Source: Haloferula luteola (GTDB lineage Bacteria > Verrucomicrobiota > Verrucomicrobiia > Verrucomicrobiales > Akkermansiaceae). From it: a DNA stretch of 64,000 nt. The position numbers were made by a program, and so were the translations under genes. The notes under the pieces are model-generated. The model ran no database searches. It was given only the letters and a program-made list of their open reading frames with translations, and was not told the DNA's origin. Below, in pieces: positions 28,201-35,929 of the stretch; position 1 is the first letter of the stretch; every line of letters starts with the position of its first letter. The stretch covers positions 1 to 64,000 of the forward strand of contig NZ_JACHFD010000015.1 of NCBI RefSeq assembly GCF_014201715.1. Reading direction: 5' to 3'.

Positions 28201-28982
28201 GAGGGCAAAAACTTTCCAGCTTCCACCACAAAACCGGAATCGAGAAGAAACTCGGCAGCGCGATTCCGATCAGCGAGATCTTTCCCCCCAAATTGAGAAA
28301 TCCCAGAATCCAAGGTGTCGAAAAACGCCTGAGGTGGCCGAGGATGAGTCGGCAGCAACTTGACCACCTTTGCCATCGCCTCCTTATCGGGTGGCTTCGG
28401 TGCAGCAGCGATCAATCCCAAGACATCATCCGGAGACATCACGGCCGACTGTTGGTACGGTTTCGCCCCTTGCAGTGCCAGGGCCGGGGCCGGCTGCACT
28501 TGCAAGACTGACGATAATTTTTCAAGCAGCGATTGATAGGCCTCCATCGCCATCGACTCCGGCAACTCGCCGAGGAAGACCTTCACCTGATCCCACCTCC
28601 CGAGCGCGACGTCGCGACGATAGGCATTCGCCCGGTTCCCGAAATCGGCCAGCGCGCGATCGTCCTCAGAGGATTCGGCGGGTTCCACCTTCGCTTCACC
28701 CTCCTCTGCAGTCGCGCCACTTTTCTCCCCCTCTTCCGCAGCCTCATTCCCTTGAGCTTCTTCCAACCTCACCGCCAAGATTCCCTGCGGAGTGCGGTCG
28801 ATCTTCAACTCGTTCAGCACCGCCATCTGGCGTTGTTCGGGAGTGACCTTCGGCTTCTTGCGGCTCTGCTCAATGAGCTGGCGCAGTTGGTTAAAATCCA
28901 GCCCCTGCTCCGCCACCCCTTCTTGGGCCATCAAGGGCATGGTGATCAGAGCGAGAGAAAGCGTGGCCAATCGGGCATTCAT
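25293..28982 (-). CDS. Very large membrane-anchored protein of the MoxR/Bat operon
   Basis: 1,229 residues from the ATG at 28982. Signal peptide MNARLATLSLALITMPLMAQ. A long extracytoplasmic part of alpha-helical repeats (about 50-880, TPR/armadillo-like by eye) is followed by a beta-rich region (about 900-1140), one transmembrane helix (VWAWIGGGLLAVVALGGTAM) and a cytoplasmic helical tail of about 80 residues. No enzyme motif was found. It is the last gene of the operon and fills the position that BatD/BatE-like proteins occupy elsewhere. It converges with the PepSY gene, 14 bases apart. Confidence 0.75.
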   Translation of the reverse strand: MNARLATLSLALITMPLMAQEGVAEQGLDFNQLRQLIEQSRKKPKVTPEQRQMAVLNELKIDRTPQGILAVRLEEAQGNEAAEEGEKSGATAEEGEAKVEPAESSEDDRALADFGNRANAYRRDVALGRWDQVKVFLGELPESMAMEAYQSLLEKLSSVLQVQPAPALALQGAKPYQQSAVMSPDDVLGLIAAAPKPPDKEAMAKVVKLLPTHPRPPQAFFDTLDSGISQFGGKDLADRNRAAEFLLDSGFVVEAGKFLPSLEASREKNDYAALNLIARYWVEWFRTDPSAAGKDAMPLAWEISTSFLSDSKAPTDAKAEALFRALSIIPELGDETGRKWLERTFADAQGEGVELLASLGSLTAQSQENPNEAVRLEQLKLQHAAVTTLLAGEQFDASEWSGIFALFAQQWEHEAEVTQLKDQSNSRRMVPRYDDWGNLFFERPDTGYQGSGARPIPAGQLLDYRPDERWLKAVDASTRDACMLATAHLLLKVKEENAALPWIKSIAATDPKQAKELVRELIRVWTQNHNPNEEQDYRSRYMYFYGFNNQSGSIPLTRSKQERNLVELAGLVKGIAALDLGESFYAELANAFISCHSQAEVWRVEAVDSVFGNTETLDSKTLAALVGKMRLNLAGLWPNPKLQQAYQTKRKDKELQEQILEGYVAAEAVLEKALTHDPEGAWRLEEQLAALQFEHSNYRSSLGPENQHAAEKRAALDHLGAAAASYVKTLPVEDLTQESSEPFETWFFAALGSPTLEALKSHHVATPAEFPKIKSALDALPGELGERHRKAFATTLNNRLANVAPDLKLRYLEAASEIAGGHEALRDADEVLAYYRDLITEIELRAEIDGSDRVGTDDPFGLRVDLRHTQEIEREAGGFQRYLQNQNNSPYAWNFGRPTEDYRDKFEKAARAVLEEHFEVVSLTFHSEKIESHTDAEFGWRRTPYAYFLLKPKGPQVDRVPPLKIDLDFNDTSGYVVLPIASSEVPIDAGEAEPRPFRDLKVVQTLDERSHAEKGSLYLEVKASAHGLVPDLEGLLGAMEGFEKGAIEDRGLRVVELDAAEEDLAPLSEHEWRIELKPQDGVLPASFHFPAVKAEVAKEDGLLRQRYVDVDLQPVGEEVMLGVSERQPVWAWIGGGLLAVVALGGTAMAKRRRRPEVEVVDQLPLPSRIHAVSVIGYLRRIQERGHLSATAKAEIEEEITSLEATHFGREESPSDREVLEAIARRWQLA

Positions 28983-29084
28983 AGCATCAGAGATCAGGAA
29001 ACAGAGGTGGAAAATGGGAGTCAAAGACGTGGCTCTCCCGCCCGGGGTCTCGGCGGGACGCCAACAATGAAATTCAGAGCGAGA

Positions 29085-29786
29085 TTAGGATCCGCTTCCA
29101 TCCACAGGAGGACCGGCACTCGCACCCCGAGCATCTTCGGTCTTCTTCTTGCCGACTTTGTTGTTCGGCTTGCACTTGCCCGACTTGCAATTGCAGGGCT
29201 TCGGGATCGCTTTGCCGTAGAGCTCTTCCGGCTCGGTCCGGGCCAGCCGGATCGCCGACTCCAAATCGTCCGAATGGCGTGCCACCGCTTGGGCATCACC
29301 GGCAGCCTCAGCCCGCTCGACCAACAGCTTGCGCTCCTGCCGGGCTGCTTCAATTTCCGGTTCCCAGTCCGTATCGGGCAACCCCTCAAGTTTCATGAGG
29401 TAGGTCATGTAGTACCGGGAGGTCGCGAGCGTCGCGAGTGCCTCATCTCGCACCAGCGGATCGGCATCGGGATCTTTCTCCATTTCTTCCGCAAGCACCA
29501 CCAACTCTTCGCGGGCTTTGGGCAATTCGGAGGACTCCATGCGGGCTTTTGCCAGCTCGAGACGGATCCTCCGCGCCTCGGCAACACGGTCCTTCGGGAG
29601 TTTGGCAAGGCTGGCTTCAAATGCAGCCACTGCCGCTTTCGGATCCCCGGACTGAGTCGAGGCTTGAGCTTGGTCCAGCAACGCATCGGCCGCGTCAAGA
29701 CGCAGACCTTCGCGACCTGGACCATAGTGATAGGCCAGCAGGCCCAACGGGCAGAGACACCATAAGGTAAGAATGAGAATCTTCAT
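29085..29786 (-). CDS. Membrane-anchored helical-repeat protein with cysteine-rich tail (BatC-like)
   Basis: 233 residues. N-terminal signal/anchor MKILILTLWCLCPLGLLAYH. TPR-type helices follow (LLDQAQASTQSGDPKAAVAA, LAKLPKDRVAEARRIRLELA). The C-terminal 45 residues are low-complexity and include CNCKSGKCK, three closely spaced Cys in a Lys-rich setting, which could bind metal or form a disulfide. It starts 12 bases from the VWA gene stop. Confidence 0.7.
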   Translation of the reverse strand: MKILILTLWCLCPLGLLAYHYGPGREGLRLDAADALLDQAQASTQSGDPKAAVAAFEASLAKLPKDRVAEARRIRLELAKARMESSELPKAREELVVLAEEMEKDPDADPLVRDEALATLATSRYYMTYLMKLEGLPDTDWEPEIEAARQERKLLVERAEAAGDAQAVARHSDDLESAIRLARTEPEELYGKAIPKPCNCKSGKCKPNNKVGKKKTEDARGASAGPPVDGSGS

Positions 29787-29798
29787 GGCAGGTTTCGA

Positions 29799-30836
29799 TC
29801 ATGGAACAGTTTGACGGAGACTCCCTGAGAACGGAAGTCGGGAGTTGCCGGATTGTCTTCTCCGGTTCGGCCCGGGATCCCAGGCCGAACCGAAGAAGTC
29901 CAGCAGCAGTGGAAGGCCGGCCAGCAGACCGGCACCGAGGCAGGAAAGAAGAAGGGCAAGCTCTCGCCGCCCAGGAAGACGGGAATCGCCATCCATCGCA
30001 ACGGTTCCCAAACGGTGCAACACGGCCGTCGGCACCAACTTGGCATTGCCGTCGAAATACTCGCCTCCCAATCGGGTCGCGATCTGGCGCAAGGTGGTGC
30101 CGTCCTGGCGGGAGTTCCGTCCGTCGATGAAGCTCCCTTTCAAGGGGTCACCCACACCGGCAACCAGGACACCGCCGATCGAGGGCGGCATTTTAGGCAT
30201 CCCTGTTGCAGGCACAGTGTCGCCATCGCTGATCAACATCAAAGTCGCCGAACCCGCCGGCCATTTCGCGGCAATCCGAGCCGCTTCCGCCAAGCCGTCG
30301 AAAATCCGCGTTTGCCCGGAAGGAAACGCCTGATGCATCGGCAAATCATTCATGAGGTTTTCGACCACTTCCAGATCGCGGGTTTCCTCCACCACCGGTT
30401 TGGCTCCATTGTATACCGCCACCACCGTCGTGTGGAGTTTGTCATGGGCGGTGCGGGCGATCACCGATTCCAGCACGGCCCGTGCCCGCGCCATGCGACT
30501 TTCCTTACCCGTCGCGCCCGCATCTTGCAGCCTCATGCTCGGAGACACGTCCAATACCAAGAGCAAATGCTGGCGCTCCTTTGGATCCACCACCCCTTCG
30601 CGATTCGACCGGTGCGCCGCAGGCGGCAAAGTCCACAAAGTCGCCAACCCCCACACCAGAGCGGCCATCCCGATCACCCTCAGCAACGGCGAACCCCTCC
30701 CCAGCCACGACGGCTTCCCGCCAGGGCCAAAAGCCAGCATCGACACCTGGCGCACCCGCCGAAAATGCAAGGCCTCCGCTCCGGTGACGAGCACCAAAGT
30801 GGCCAGAGTCAGCAGCATGGGGAGTGGCATCGTCAT
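29799..30836 (-). CDS. batB: VWA-domain membrane protein (BatB-like)
   Basis: 345 residues from the ATG at 30836. Two N-terminal hydrophobic segments (PMLLTLATLVLVTGAEAL; VIGMAALVWGLATLWTL), then a von Willebrand A domain with the metal-ion site LLLVLDVSPSMRLQD (DxSxS), FDGLAEAARIAAKWPAG and LMLISDGDTVPATG. A C-terminal helix (LALLLSCLGAGLLAGLPLLL) returns to the membrane. It is separated by four bases from the second VWA gene, as in bat operons. Confidence 0.85.
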   Translation of the reverse strand: MTMPLPMLLTLATLVLVTGAEALHFRRVRQVSMLAFGPGGKPSWLGRGSPLLRVIGMAALVWGLATLWTLPPAAHRSNREGVVDPKERQHLLLVLDVSPSMRLQDAGATGKESRMARARAVLESVIARTAHDKLHTTVVAVYNGAKPVVEETRDLEVVENLMNDLPMHQAFPSGQTRIFDGLAEAARIAAKWPAGSATLMLISDGDTVPATGMPKMPPSIGGVLVAGVGDPLKGSFIDGRNSRQDGTTLRQIATRLGGEYFDGNAKLVPTAVLHRLGTVAMDGDSRLPGRRELALLLSCLGAGLLAGLPLLLDFFGSAWDPGPNRRRQSGNSRLPFSGSLRQTVP

Positions 30837-30840
30837 TCCA

Positions 30841-31755
30841 TCACCAAGGGGTATGTCGCCAACCAAACAAGGTTCCGAGATAAAGGGTCCCGATCCCCAA
30901 GCCCGCGAGCGCAAACGGCTGGAAGAAATCCACGGGATCGGGAACGACCCGCTTTAGAGGTGCCTTCTCCATCTCATCAATGTGCGCAAAAATCGCCTTC
31001 AACGCAGCGGGATCGCCTGCAGAAAAGACCTCTCCTCCCGTCACCGAAGCAATCACTCCCACCTCATCCGGTGCCCCTCCTTCAGCGACGTGAATGCCGT
31101 AAAGCTTGATTCCATTCTCTTTCAGGCTTTGAGCGATCACGAGGTCCTGCCCGTTCATCAGGTCATAACTCATGCCATCCGTGAACAACACGATCATCCG
31201 GTCACCGGACTCGCCGGCGAGGAGGGTTTTTTCCGCCGAGCGCAGTGCCATGCCGATGCTCGTTCCTCCAAACCAGGGCGGCAGGGTACTGGGATTGAGA
31301 AACGGAGGAGCACACCGAAATGCCGAAACATCCGTGGTGAGGGGTACCCAATTCAACACCGCACTGCCGAATACCGTCAGCCCAAAGGCATCTCCTTTGC
31401 GGAACGAAATGAAATCGTTCACCGCCTCCATCGCGGCATCGTAGCGAGTCCCCGAGCCAAACGTCGCCGTCATCGAACCCGACACGTCGAGACAGAAAAG
31501 AATGTTGGTCATTTCCCGTTCCGATCGCGGCTGCTCGAACCTCCGAGGACCTGCGAGGATCACCACGACCAGCGACAGCAAGATGGCCGGCAACATGTCA
31601 GCAGACTTCAGCAGAAAGCCCATCCAGCGAACCCTCCGGAATGGTTGATGATCGAATGGCAGCGGAATCCGTCGACCTCCCCGTTTCCAGAGAATCACCG
31701 CCAACGCCGCCGGCACAACGAGCAACACCAACATCCATGGATGGGCGAAAGTCAT
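30841..31755 (-). CDS. batA: VWA-domain membrane protein (BatA-like)
   Basis: 304 residues from the ATG at 31755, which overlaps the preceding stop. Layout typical of BatA: helix (MLVLLVVPAALAVILWK), a short link, second helix (ADMLPAILLSLVVVILAGP), VWA domain with NILFCLDVSGSMTATFG (DxSxS), a Thr-containing FGGTSIGMAL, MIVLFTDGM, and a C-terminal helix (FALAGLGIGTLYLGTLFG). It would display a metal-dependent protein-binding domain in the periplasm for assembly with the MoxR ATPase system. Confidence 0.88.
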   Translation of the reverse strand: MTFAHPWMLVLLVVPAALAVILWKRGGRRIPLPFDHQPFRRVRWMGFLLKSADMLPAILLSLVVVILAGPRRFEQPRSEREMTNILFCLDVSGSMTATFGSGTRYDAAMEAVNDFISFRKGDAFGLTVFGSAVLNWVPLTTDVSAFRCAPPFLNPSTLPPWFGGTSIGMALRSAEKTLLAGESGDRMIVLFTDGMSYDLMNGQDLVIAQSLKENGIKLYGIHVAEGGAPDEVGVIASVTGGEVFSAGDPAALKAIFAHIDEMEKAPLKRVVPDPVDFFQPFALAGLGIGTLYLGTLFGWRHTPW

Positions 31756-32513
31756 GCGCGATAAGGGGCCAACAAAGATTCGATCTCCACCGCTGAGGTC
31801 TCCTGAGTGGGCGCGTGCAGCCACCTCTCCAGGGCCAGCAAAAGGGGTGCAGCTTCCGCATCGCGACGCAAAGCCGGCAGCAATTCGGCCGGAGGCAACT
31901 GGGCCCACTCAGGGCGGCGCTCCCGCCAATGAGCAAGGATGAGTCGCTCCAGTTGGGCTCGATCCTCCGCCGAGCCATCTCCCTTGGCCGCCCGGTCCAA
32001 TATCGGGCGAAGCCGCTCTGCCAAGCTTGCCGGTACCTGGGCTGCTTCCACCACTTCACCCGCGCGCCGCCTCTTCCACAAAAGAATCGCCACCAAACCC
32101 ACCAACCATAGAGCCGCGAGGAGAGCCATGCGCGTGCGGTATCCCCCCACCTCGGGCATCTCAATGACCCGACCTTCATGGGGAGGCTTCAGTCCCGGGG
32201 GCATCCCGCTGGTCACCCGAAAGGGAATCGCTTCGATCGCCACAGACGTCTCCAGAAAATCGGCGAGATGGTAGTCACCCGGCTCGAATCCCTGAATCTC
32301 GAAATCATAGCGGAAACCCTCTTTCGCCGGTCGCACATCCAAAATCCGAATCGAGACCGGCTGCTCGCGATCTCTGCGCGGCAGGGGCTTCACCTCGCCG
32401 CCGGGAAGATACACTTCTCGAAGAACCAAGGGCAATCCTACGCGCTGGCTTGGCAGCTCCGCCCAAGCGGAGAGCCCGAACGCCAGCATGGCGATGACAA
32501 GGCGAAGGATCAC
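31752..32513 (-). CDS. Single-pass membrane protein of the MoxR operon, DUF4381-like
   Basis: 253 residues. The chosen start is the GTG at 32513: it overlaps the DUF58 stop (GTGA), and it is followed by a signal peptide (ILRLVIAMLAFGLSAWAE). An Ig-like periplasmic domain spans about 20-130, one transmembrane helix follows (MALLAALWLVGLVAILLWK) and then a cytoplasmic helical domain (LERLILAHWRERRPEWAQLP). This arrangement is seen for DUF4381-type proteins between DUF58 and VWA genes. Confidence 0.7.
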   Translation of the reverse strand: MILRLVIAMLAFGLSAWAELPSQRVGLPLVLREVYLPGGEVKPLPRRDREQPVSIRILDVRPAKEGFRYDFEIQGFEPGDYHLADFLETSVAIEAIPFRVTSGMPPGLKPPHEGRVIEMPEVGGYRTRMALLAALWLVGLVAILLWKRRRAGEVVEAAQVPASLAERLRPILDRAAKGDGSAEDRAQLERLILAHWRERRPEWAQLPPAELLPALRRDAEAAPLLLALERWLHAPTQETSAVEIESLLAPYRA

Positions 32514-33376
32514 GATCGGCTGCGGCGGGTGAGCCCCCCGCGAGCGCGGAGGAAGTGACGAAGGGACCCGAGGAACGGCTCCCCCGGGCGAATCAGAAAA
32601 TGGTCCAAGGAAGCCTGTTTCATCGCTGTCGTCAGATCGGCGGTGGTCGAGAGCAGCTTCGTCCCATGCGAAAGCACCTCCCGTCCCGACTCCACCTCCC
32701 GTCCACGAAACCAACCGGCTCCTTCCAATTGATCCTCTGCCCGATCACGAAAAATCAGACAGAGGCAGTCATGGCGAGAGCCCACCAGCTTCATCGCCGC
32801 CAATGCATCCGGATCGTGGAAATCACTCAGCACGATCAGTAACGATCGCTGCGTCAACGACGGTTCCAGACCCAGCAATCGCTGCCCCAGCGTGGTCGGT
32901 TCATCAAATCGGTAGTGCCGCAAGGCGTGCAGCCACTGCAGCAATACATCGCGCGACAGACTGGGCTGCACCACCAGATCGCGGCCGCCCACTCCTAGCA
33001 CACCCACGGGGTTGATCTGATCCAAACAGGCCATCGCAAGCCCCCCCGCCACCTGAACGGCCAACCCGTATTTCCCGGGTGGGGTCGAAGCCAGGGCCAT
33101 CGATGCTGAGGTATCGACCACCAGCCAAACCGGCATCTGCTTGGGAGTCTCGAACTGCTTGACGTGATGTTTTCCCGTCCGTGCGGTGACTCTCCAGTCG
33201 ATGGCCTTCACTGGATCTCCCGCTTCATAACGCCGTGATTGCACATACTCGATCCCCTGCCCGAGGAACGGGCTCCGGTCCGTCCCGTAACTCAGGCTGT
33301 CCGCGAGCCGTTTCACCGCCACCAAAAACTGGCGATGGTCCAGCGGATCTGAAGAAGTGAGCGTCGCATCCATCAT
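32510..33376 (-). CDS. DUF58 protein
   Basis: About 288 residues; ATGs at 33376 and 33373 are preferred to the upstream TTG. The DUF58 signature GIEYVQSRRYEAGDPVKAID followed by WRVTARTGKHHVKQFE is at about 40-75. Downstream is a VWA-like fold with WLVVDTSASMALAS (DxSxS retained). DUF58 proteins always travel with MoxR ATPases and are regarded as their cofactors or substrates' adaptors. It starts just after moxR stops. Confidence 0.93.
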   Translation of the reverse strand: MMDATLTSSDPLDHRQFLVAVKRLADSLSYGTDRSPFLGQGIEYVQSRRYEAGDPVKAIDWRVTARTGKHHVKQFETPKQMPVWLVVDTSASMALASTPPGKYGLAVQVAGGLAMACLDQINPVGVLGVGGRDLVVQPSLSRDVLLQWLHALRHYRFDEPTTLGQRLLGLEPSLTQRSLLIVLSDFHDPDALAAMKLVGSRHDCLCLIFRDRAEDQLEGAGWFRGREVESGREVLSHGTKLLSTTADLTTAMKQASLDHFLIRPGEPFLGSLRHFLRARGGLTRRSRS

Positions 33377-33382
33377 GCCCAA

Positions 33383-34375
33383 TCAGGATACAGAGGCTTC
33401 CAAGATCTCCCGCAGAACTCCTGCGGCCGTCTTCCCCTCAGCCAACGCCTCATACGTCAGCCGGATCCGATGCAGCATCACATCCTCTGCCAAGGCGAAG
33501 AGATCCTCCGGAACCACATAGTCACGACCATGCAGCAATGCCCGCGCCCGTGACGCCTTCAGCAACGAAATCCCCGCACGCGGAGAACATCCCAATTCCA
33601 GATCCGGGTGATGGCGTGTGCGCTCAATGACGTCGACCACATGCTTCAAAAAGACATCGCTGACATGAATGCCATTGGCCGCCTCCATGGCATCCACCAA
33701 ATCGGCCTCCGTCCCGATCGCCTCCTCACGGATCATGTCAAACTCGGTCCTCGCTACCGCGCCAGCTCCGTCACGCTTGACGCCCAGCTTCAGGTTGCGG
33801 CGGAGGATCTCCTCTTCATCCTCCGGGGTCGGATATCCGAGCCGATGGCAGAGCATGAACCGGTCGAGCTGAGCCTCCGGCAACTCGAATGTTCCGCTCT
33901 GCTCAATCGGATTCTGGGTGGCAATCACCAGAAATGGAACGGGCAGCGCATACGATTGATTGCCGATGGTCACCCGGCGCTCCTGCATCGCCTCCAACAA
34001 CGCGCCCTGCACCTTGGGCGCGGCGCGATTGATCTCATCCGCCAGCAAAAGATTGGTGAACACCGGGCCGTGATGCGTTCGAAACTGGCCACTTCGTTCA
34101 TCCAAAATCTCCGATCCCAGAATGTCCGACGGCAGCAAATCGATGGTGAACTGAATCCGCCGAAACGCCAAATGCATCGCTCGTGCCAGCGTGTTCACCA
34201 ACAAGGTTTTCGCCAATCCCGGCATCCCTTCCAACAGCAAGTGACCACTGGTTAGCAACGCAATCAGCATCCGCTCCACCACCACATCCTGACCCACCAC
34301 AATCGTTCCCACCCGTTCCCGGATTTCTTGCAGATACGTCGTTGGATCCAAAACCGGGGAGGGGGCCATGCTCAT
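33383..34375 (-). CDS. moxR: MoxR-family AAA+ ATPase
   Basis: 330 residues. Walker A is LEGMPGLAKTLLV (about 48-60, the GxPGxAKT variant typical of MoxR), Walker B is LLADEINRAAPKVQ, sensor 1 is IATQNPIEQSGTFELPEAQL, arginine finger region LDRFM, and the lid carries SPRAGISLLKASRARALL. It is a chaperone-like ATPase that works with the VWA proteins encoded downstream. First gene of the seven-gene operon; about 130 bases separate it from the araC-type gene. Confidence 0.95.
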   Translation of the reverse strand: MSMAPSPVLDPTTYLQEIRERVGTIVVGQDVVVERMLIALLTSGHLLLEGMPGLAKTLLVNTLARAMHLAFRRIQFTIDLLPSDILGSEILDERSGQFRTHHGPVFTNLLLADEINRAAPKVQGALLEAMQERRVTIGNQSYALPVPFLVIATQNPIEQSGTFELPEAQLDRFMLCHRLGYPTPEDEEEILRRNLKLGVKRDGAGAVARTEFDMIREEAIGTEADLVDAMEAANGIHVSDVFLKHVVDVIERTRHHPDLELGCSPRAGISLLKASRARALLHGRDYVVPEDLFALAEDVMLHRIRLTYEALAEGKTAAGVLREILEASVS

Positions 34376-34503
34376 GAATATTCCAAGGTTGCCCTATGTC
34401 ATTGCCGCATTCGTGGGGATTTGTCTGTAAAAAGCTGCGTAAAATCCTCCACCGAGACCGATATTTTCTAACATCCGCCCCAGATGATAAAAGGAAGCGA
34501 TCC

Positions 34504-35361
34504 CTAACTCATTTTCGCCCATTCCCCTGGCGACTTGCCCGTCTCCTCACGGAACGCCTTCGCAAAGTGACTGAGGCTCTGATAGCCCACCTCGAGAGCC
34601 ACCTCCGTGACCGTCGACCCGCTCGCAGAAAGCAACTCACAAGCATGCGCAATGCGGATCTTTCTCAGGTGTTCCCGTAAATTCAGACCGGTTCGCTGTT
34701 TCACCATCCGGCTGAGATGGGTCGGCGACACTCCGCATTCTTTTCCCAAACGCTGCAAATCCATCGGCTCGGAAAGCCTCGCTTCAAGGACTCCCAAGGC
34801 CCTCGCCACCGGATCACTGCGCTTGCGGATGGCGTGACAAAATCCCGCACCCGCATCCGATCGCCCCGTGCGAAACAATCGCACCGCCGCCCATTCCAAG
34901 ACCCGCGCCTCCACCCGCAAGCTCTCGCCGGGATCGCGGCCCGTCATCCCCTGCAGACCTTCCAACAGCTCCCTCTCCGGGCCACTCATCAAGCCCGCAA
35001 ATGCCATCTTTCCTCCCCCCTGCAACCACTCAGCAAAGCGCGGGTGCACCAGCCGACTGCTCTCGCCAAGCTTGCGTGCCATCCATGCCCGAGAAATCAC
35101 CACCACCTCCGCCACATGATCGCCCGGAAGTCGCGTCCACCGCCACTTCTCCTCCGAATCCTCCCCAAAGATCGCATACATCCCCGGCCGCAAAAACATC
35201 CGATCCTCCGCACCCCAAATCACTCCTTCACCCGAGTGATTCAACCACAACCACACCTCCCCCGACACTCGGGTTTGCCACGTGCTCCCCGCATGCACAG
35301 ACCTCCCACCAAGGCGCCAACACGACACCCCGCCAAGGTCCATCCATCGATCCAATCGCAT
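34504..35361 (-). CDS. AraC-family transcription regulator
   Basis: 285 residues. The N-terminal 180 residues form a variable ligand domain with a cupin-like strand pattern (TRVSGEVWLWLNHSGEGVIW, FLRPGMYAIFGEDSEEKW). The C-terminal 100 residues are the double helix-turn-helix: MDLQRLGKECGVSPTHLSRM, TGLNLREHLRKIRIAHA, then VTEVALEVGYQSLSHFAKAF and the FREETGKSPGEW signature. Regulators of this type often neighbour iron or heme uptake genes; the PEP-CTERM gene at 35930 is a candidate target. Upstream of moxR in the same direction. Confidence 0.9.
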   Translation of the reverse strand: MRLDRWMDLGGVSCWRLGGRSVHAGSTWQTRVSGEVWLWLNHSGEGVIWGAEDRMFLRPGMYAIFGEDSEEKWRWTRLPGDHVAEVVVISRAWMARKLGESSRLVHPRFAEWLQGGGKMAFAGLMSGPERELLEGLQGMTGRDPGESLRVEARVLEWAAVRLFRTGRSDAGAGFCHAIRKRSDPVARALGVLEARLSEPMDLQRLGKECGVSPTHLSRMVKQRTGLNLREHLRKIRIAHACELLSASGSTVTEVALEVGYQSLSHFAKAFREETGKSPGEWAKMS

Positions 35362-35425
35362 CCCGCCCGCTTCATTCCATACTCCGCGAACCCACGCAAA
35401 AGTTTTTATTGAGATTCATTCGCAT

Positions 35426-35776
35426 TTAAATCAGATTTCCTGGGTGACCTCCATAGAACTGCAGAATCTGCTGTCGAGGGTGACCCCGACCACCGCTGAA
35501 GGTGCCGACTTGCTGTTGGATCTGCGCGAGCTGCTCCTTTCCCACGGGCATCCCGGGAAATGCGTGCGATGCTTCTTTGATCTGCTGGGTGACCTCGACC
35601 AGCCAGGCGTCCTGCAACCTTTGCGGCATTGGCTGGAACAGCACTTGGAGGTCGAGGTGACCGCTGCCGGCACCCACTTGGAGCGCCTTCCGGTCAAGCT
35701 TCATGGAACCGGATCTCTCGAAGACCTCTGCCTTCGTGCCATCGGCACTCTTCGCGAAGATCGGGCTTATGCCCAC
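35426..35776 (-). CDS. Short protein of unknown function, possibly a 5'-truncated remnant
   Basis: 116 residues if it starts at the GTG at 35776. Coding character continues upstream to about 35835 (SDSYRVFIAKTQADV) but no ATG, GTG or TTG precedes before an in-frame stop, so the original start may be lost. Third-position GC is higher in this frame than in the overlapping plus-strand frame (my hand count on 30 codons: about 77% against 53%). The C-terminal half is Gln-rich helical (EVTQQIKEASHAF, LAQIQQQVGTF). No signal peptide or family seen. Confidence 0.35.
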   Translation of the reverse strand: MGISPIFAKSADGTKAEVFERSGSMKLDRKALQVGAGSGHLDLQVLFQPMPQRLQDAWLVEVTQQIKEASHAFPGMPVGKEQLAQIQQQVGTFSGGRGHPRQQILQFYGGHPGNLI

Positions 35777-35929
35777 CCTGACATCCGCCTGCGTTTTTGC
35801 TATAAAGACGCGGTAGGAGTCTGAGAGGGAAAGCTTCGCAAACCATCGCCGTGTTGCAGCAAGGCATCGTTAGCGGCACCGCGGCAAAGTCGGGAATCCT
35901 CAGGCAACCTCCACCGGAGGAACCTGAAT

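Noticed and set aside
29853-31109. 418-codon plus-strand open frame over the VWA genes
   Set aside because: Antisense to two VWA genes with intact DxSxS motifs; the translation shows no domain or signal peptide.
35282-35824. Plus-strand open frame of 180 codons
   Set aside because: It overlaps the araC-type gene start and the minus-strand frame at 35426-35776, which has higher third-position GC; no recognisable domain.
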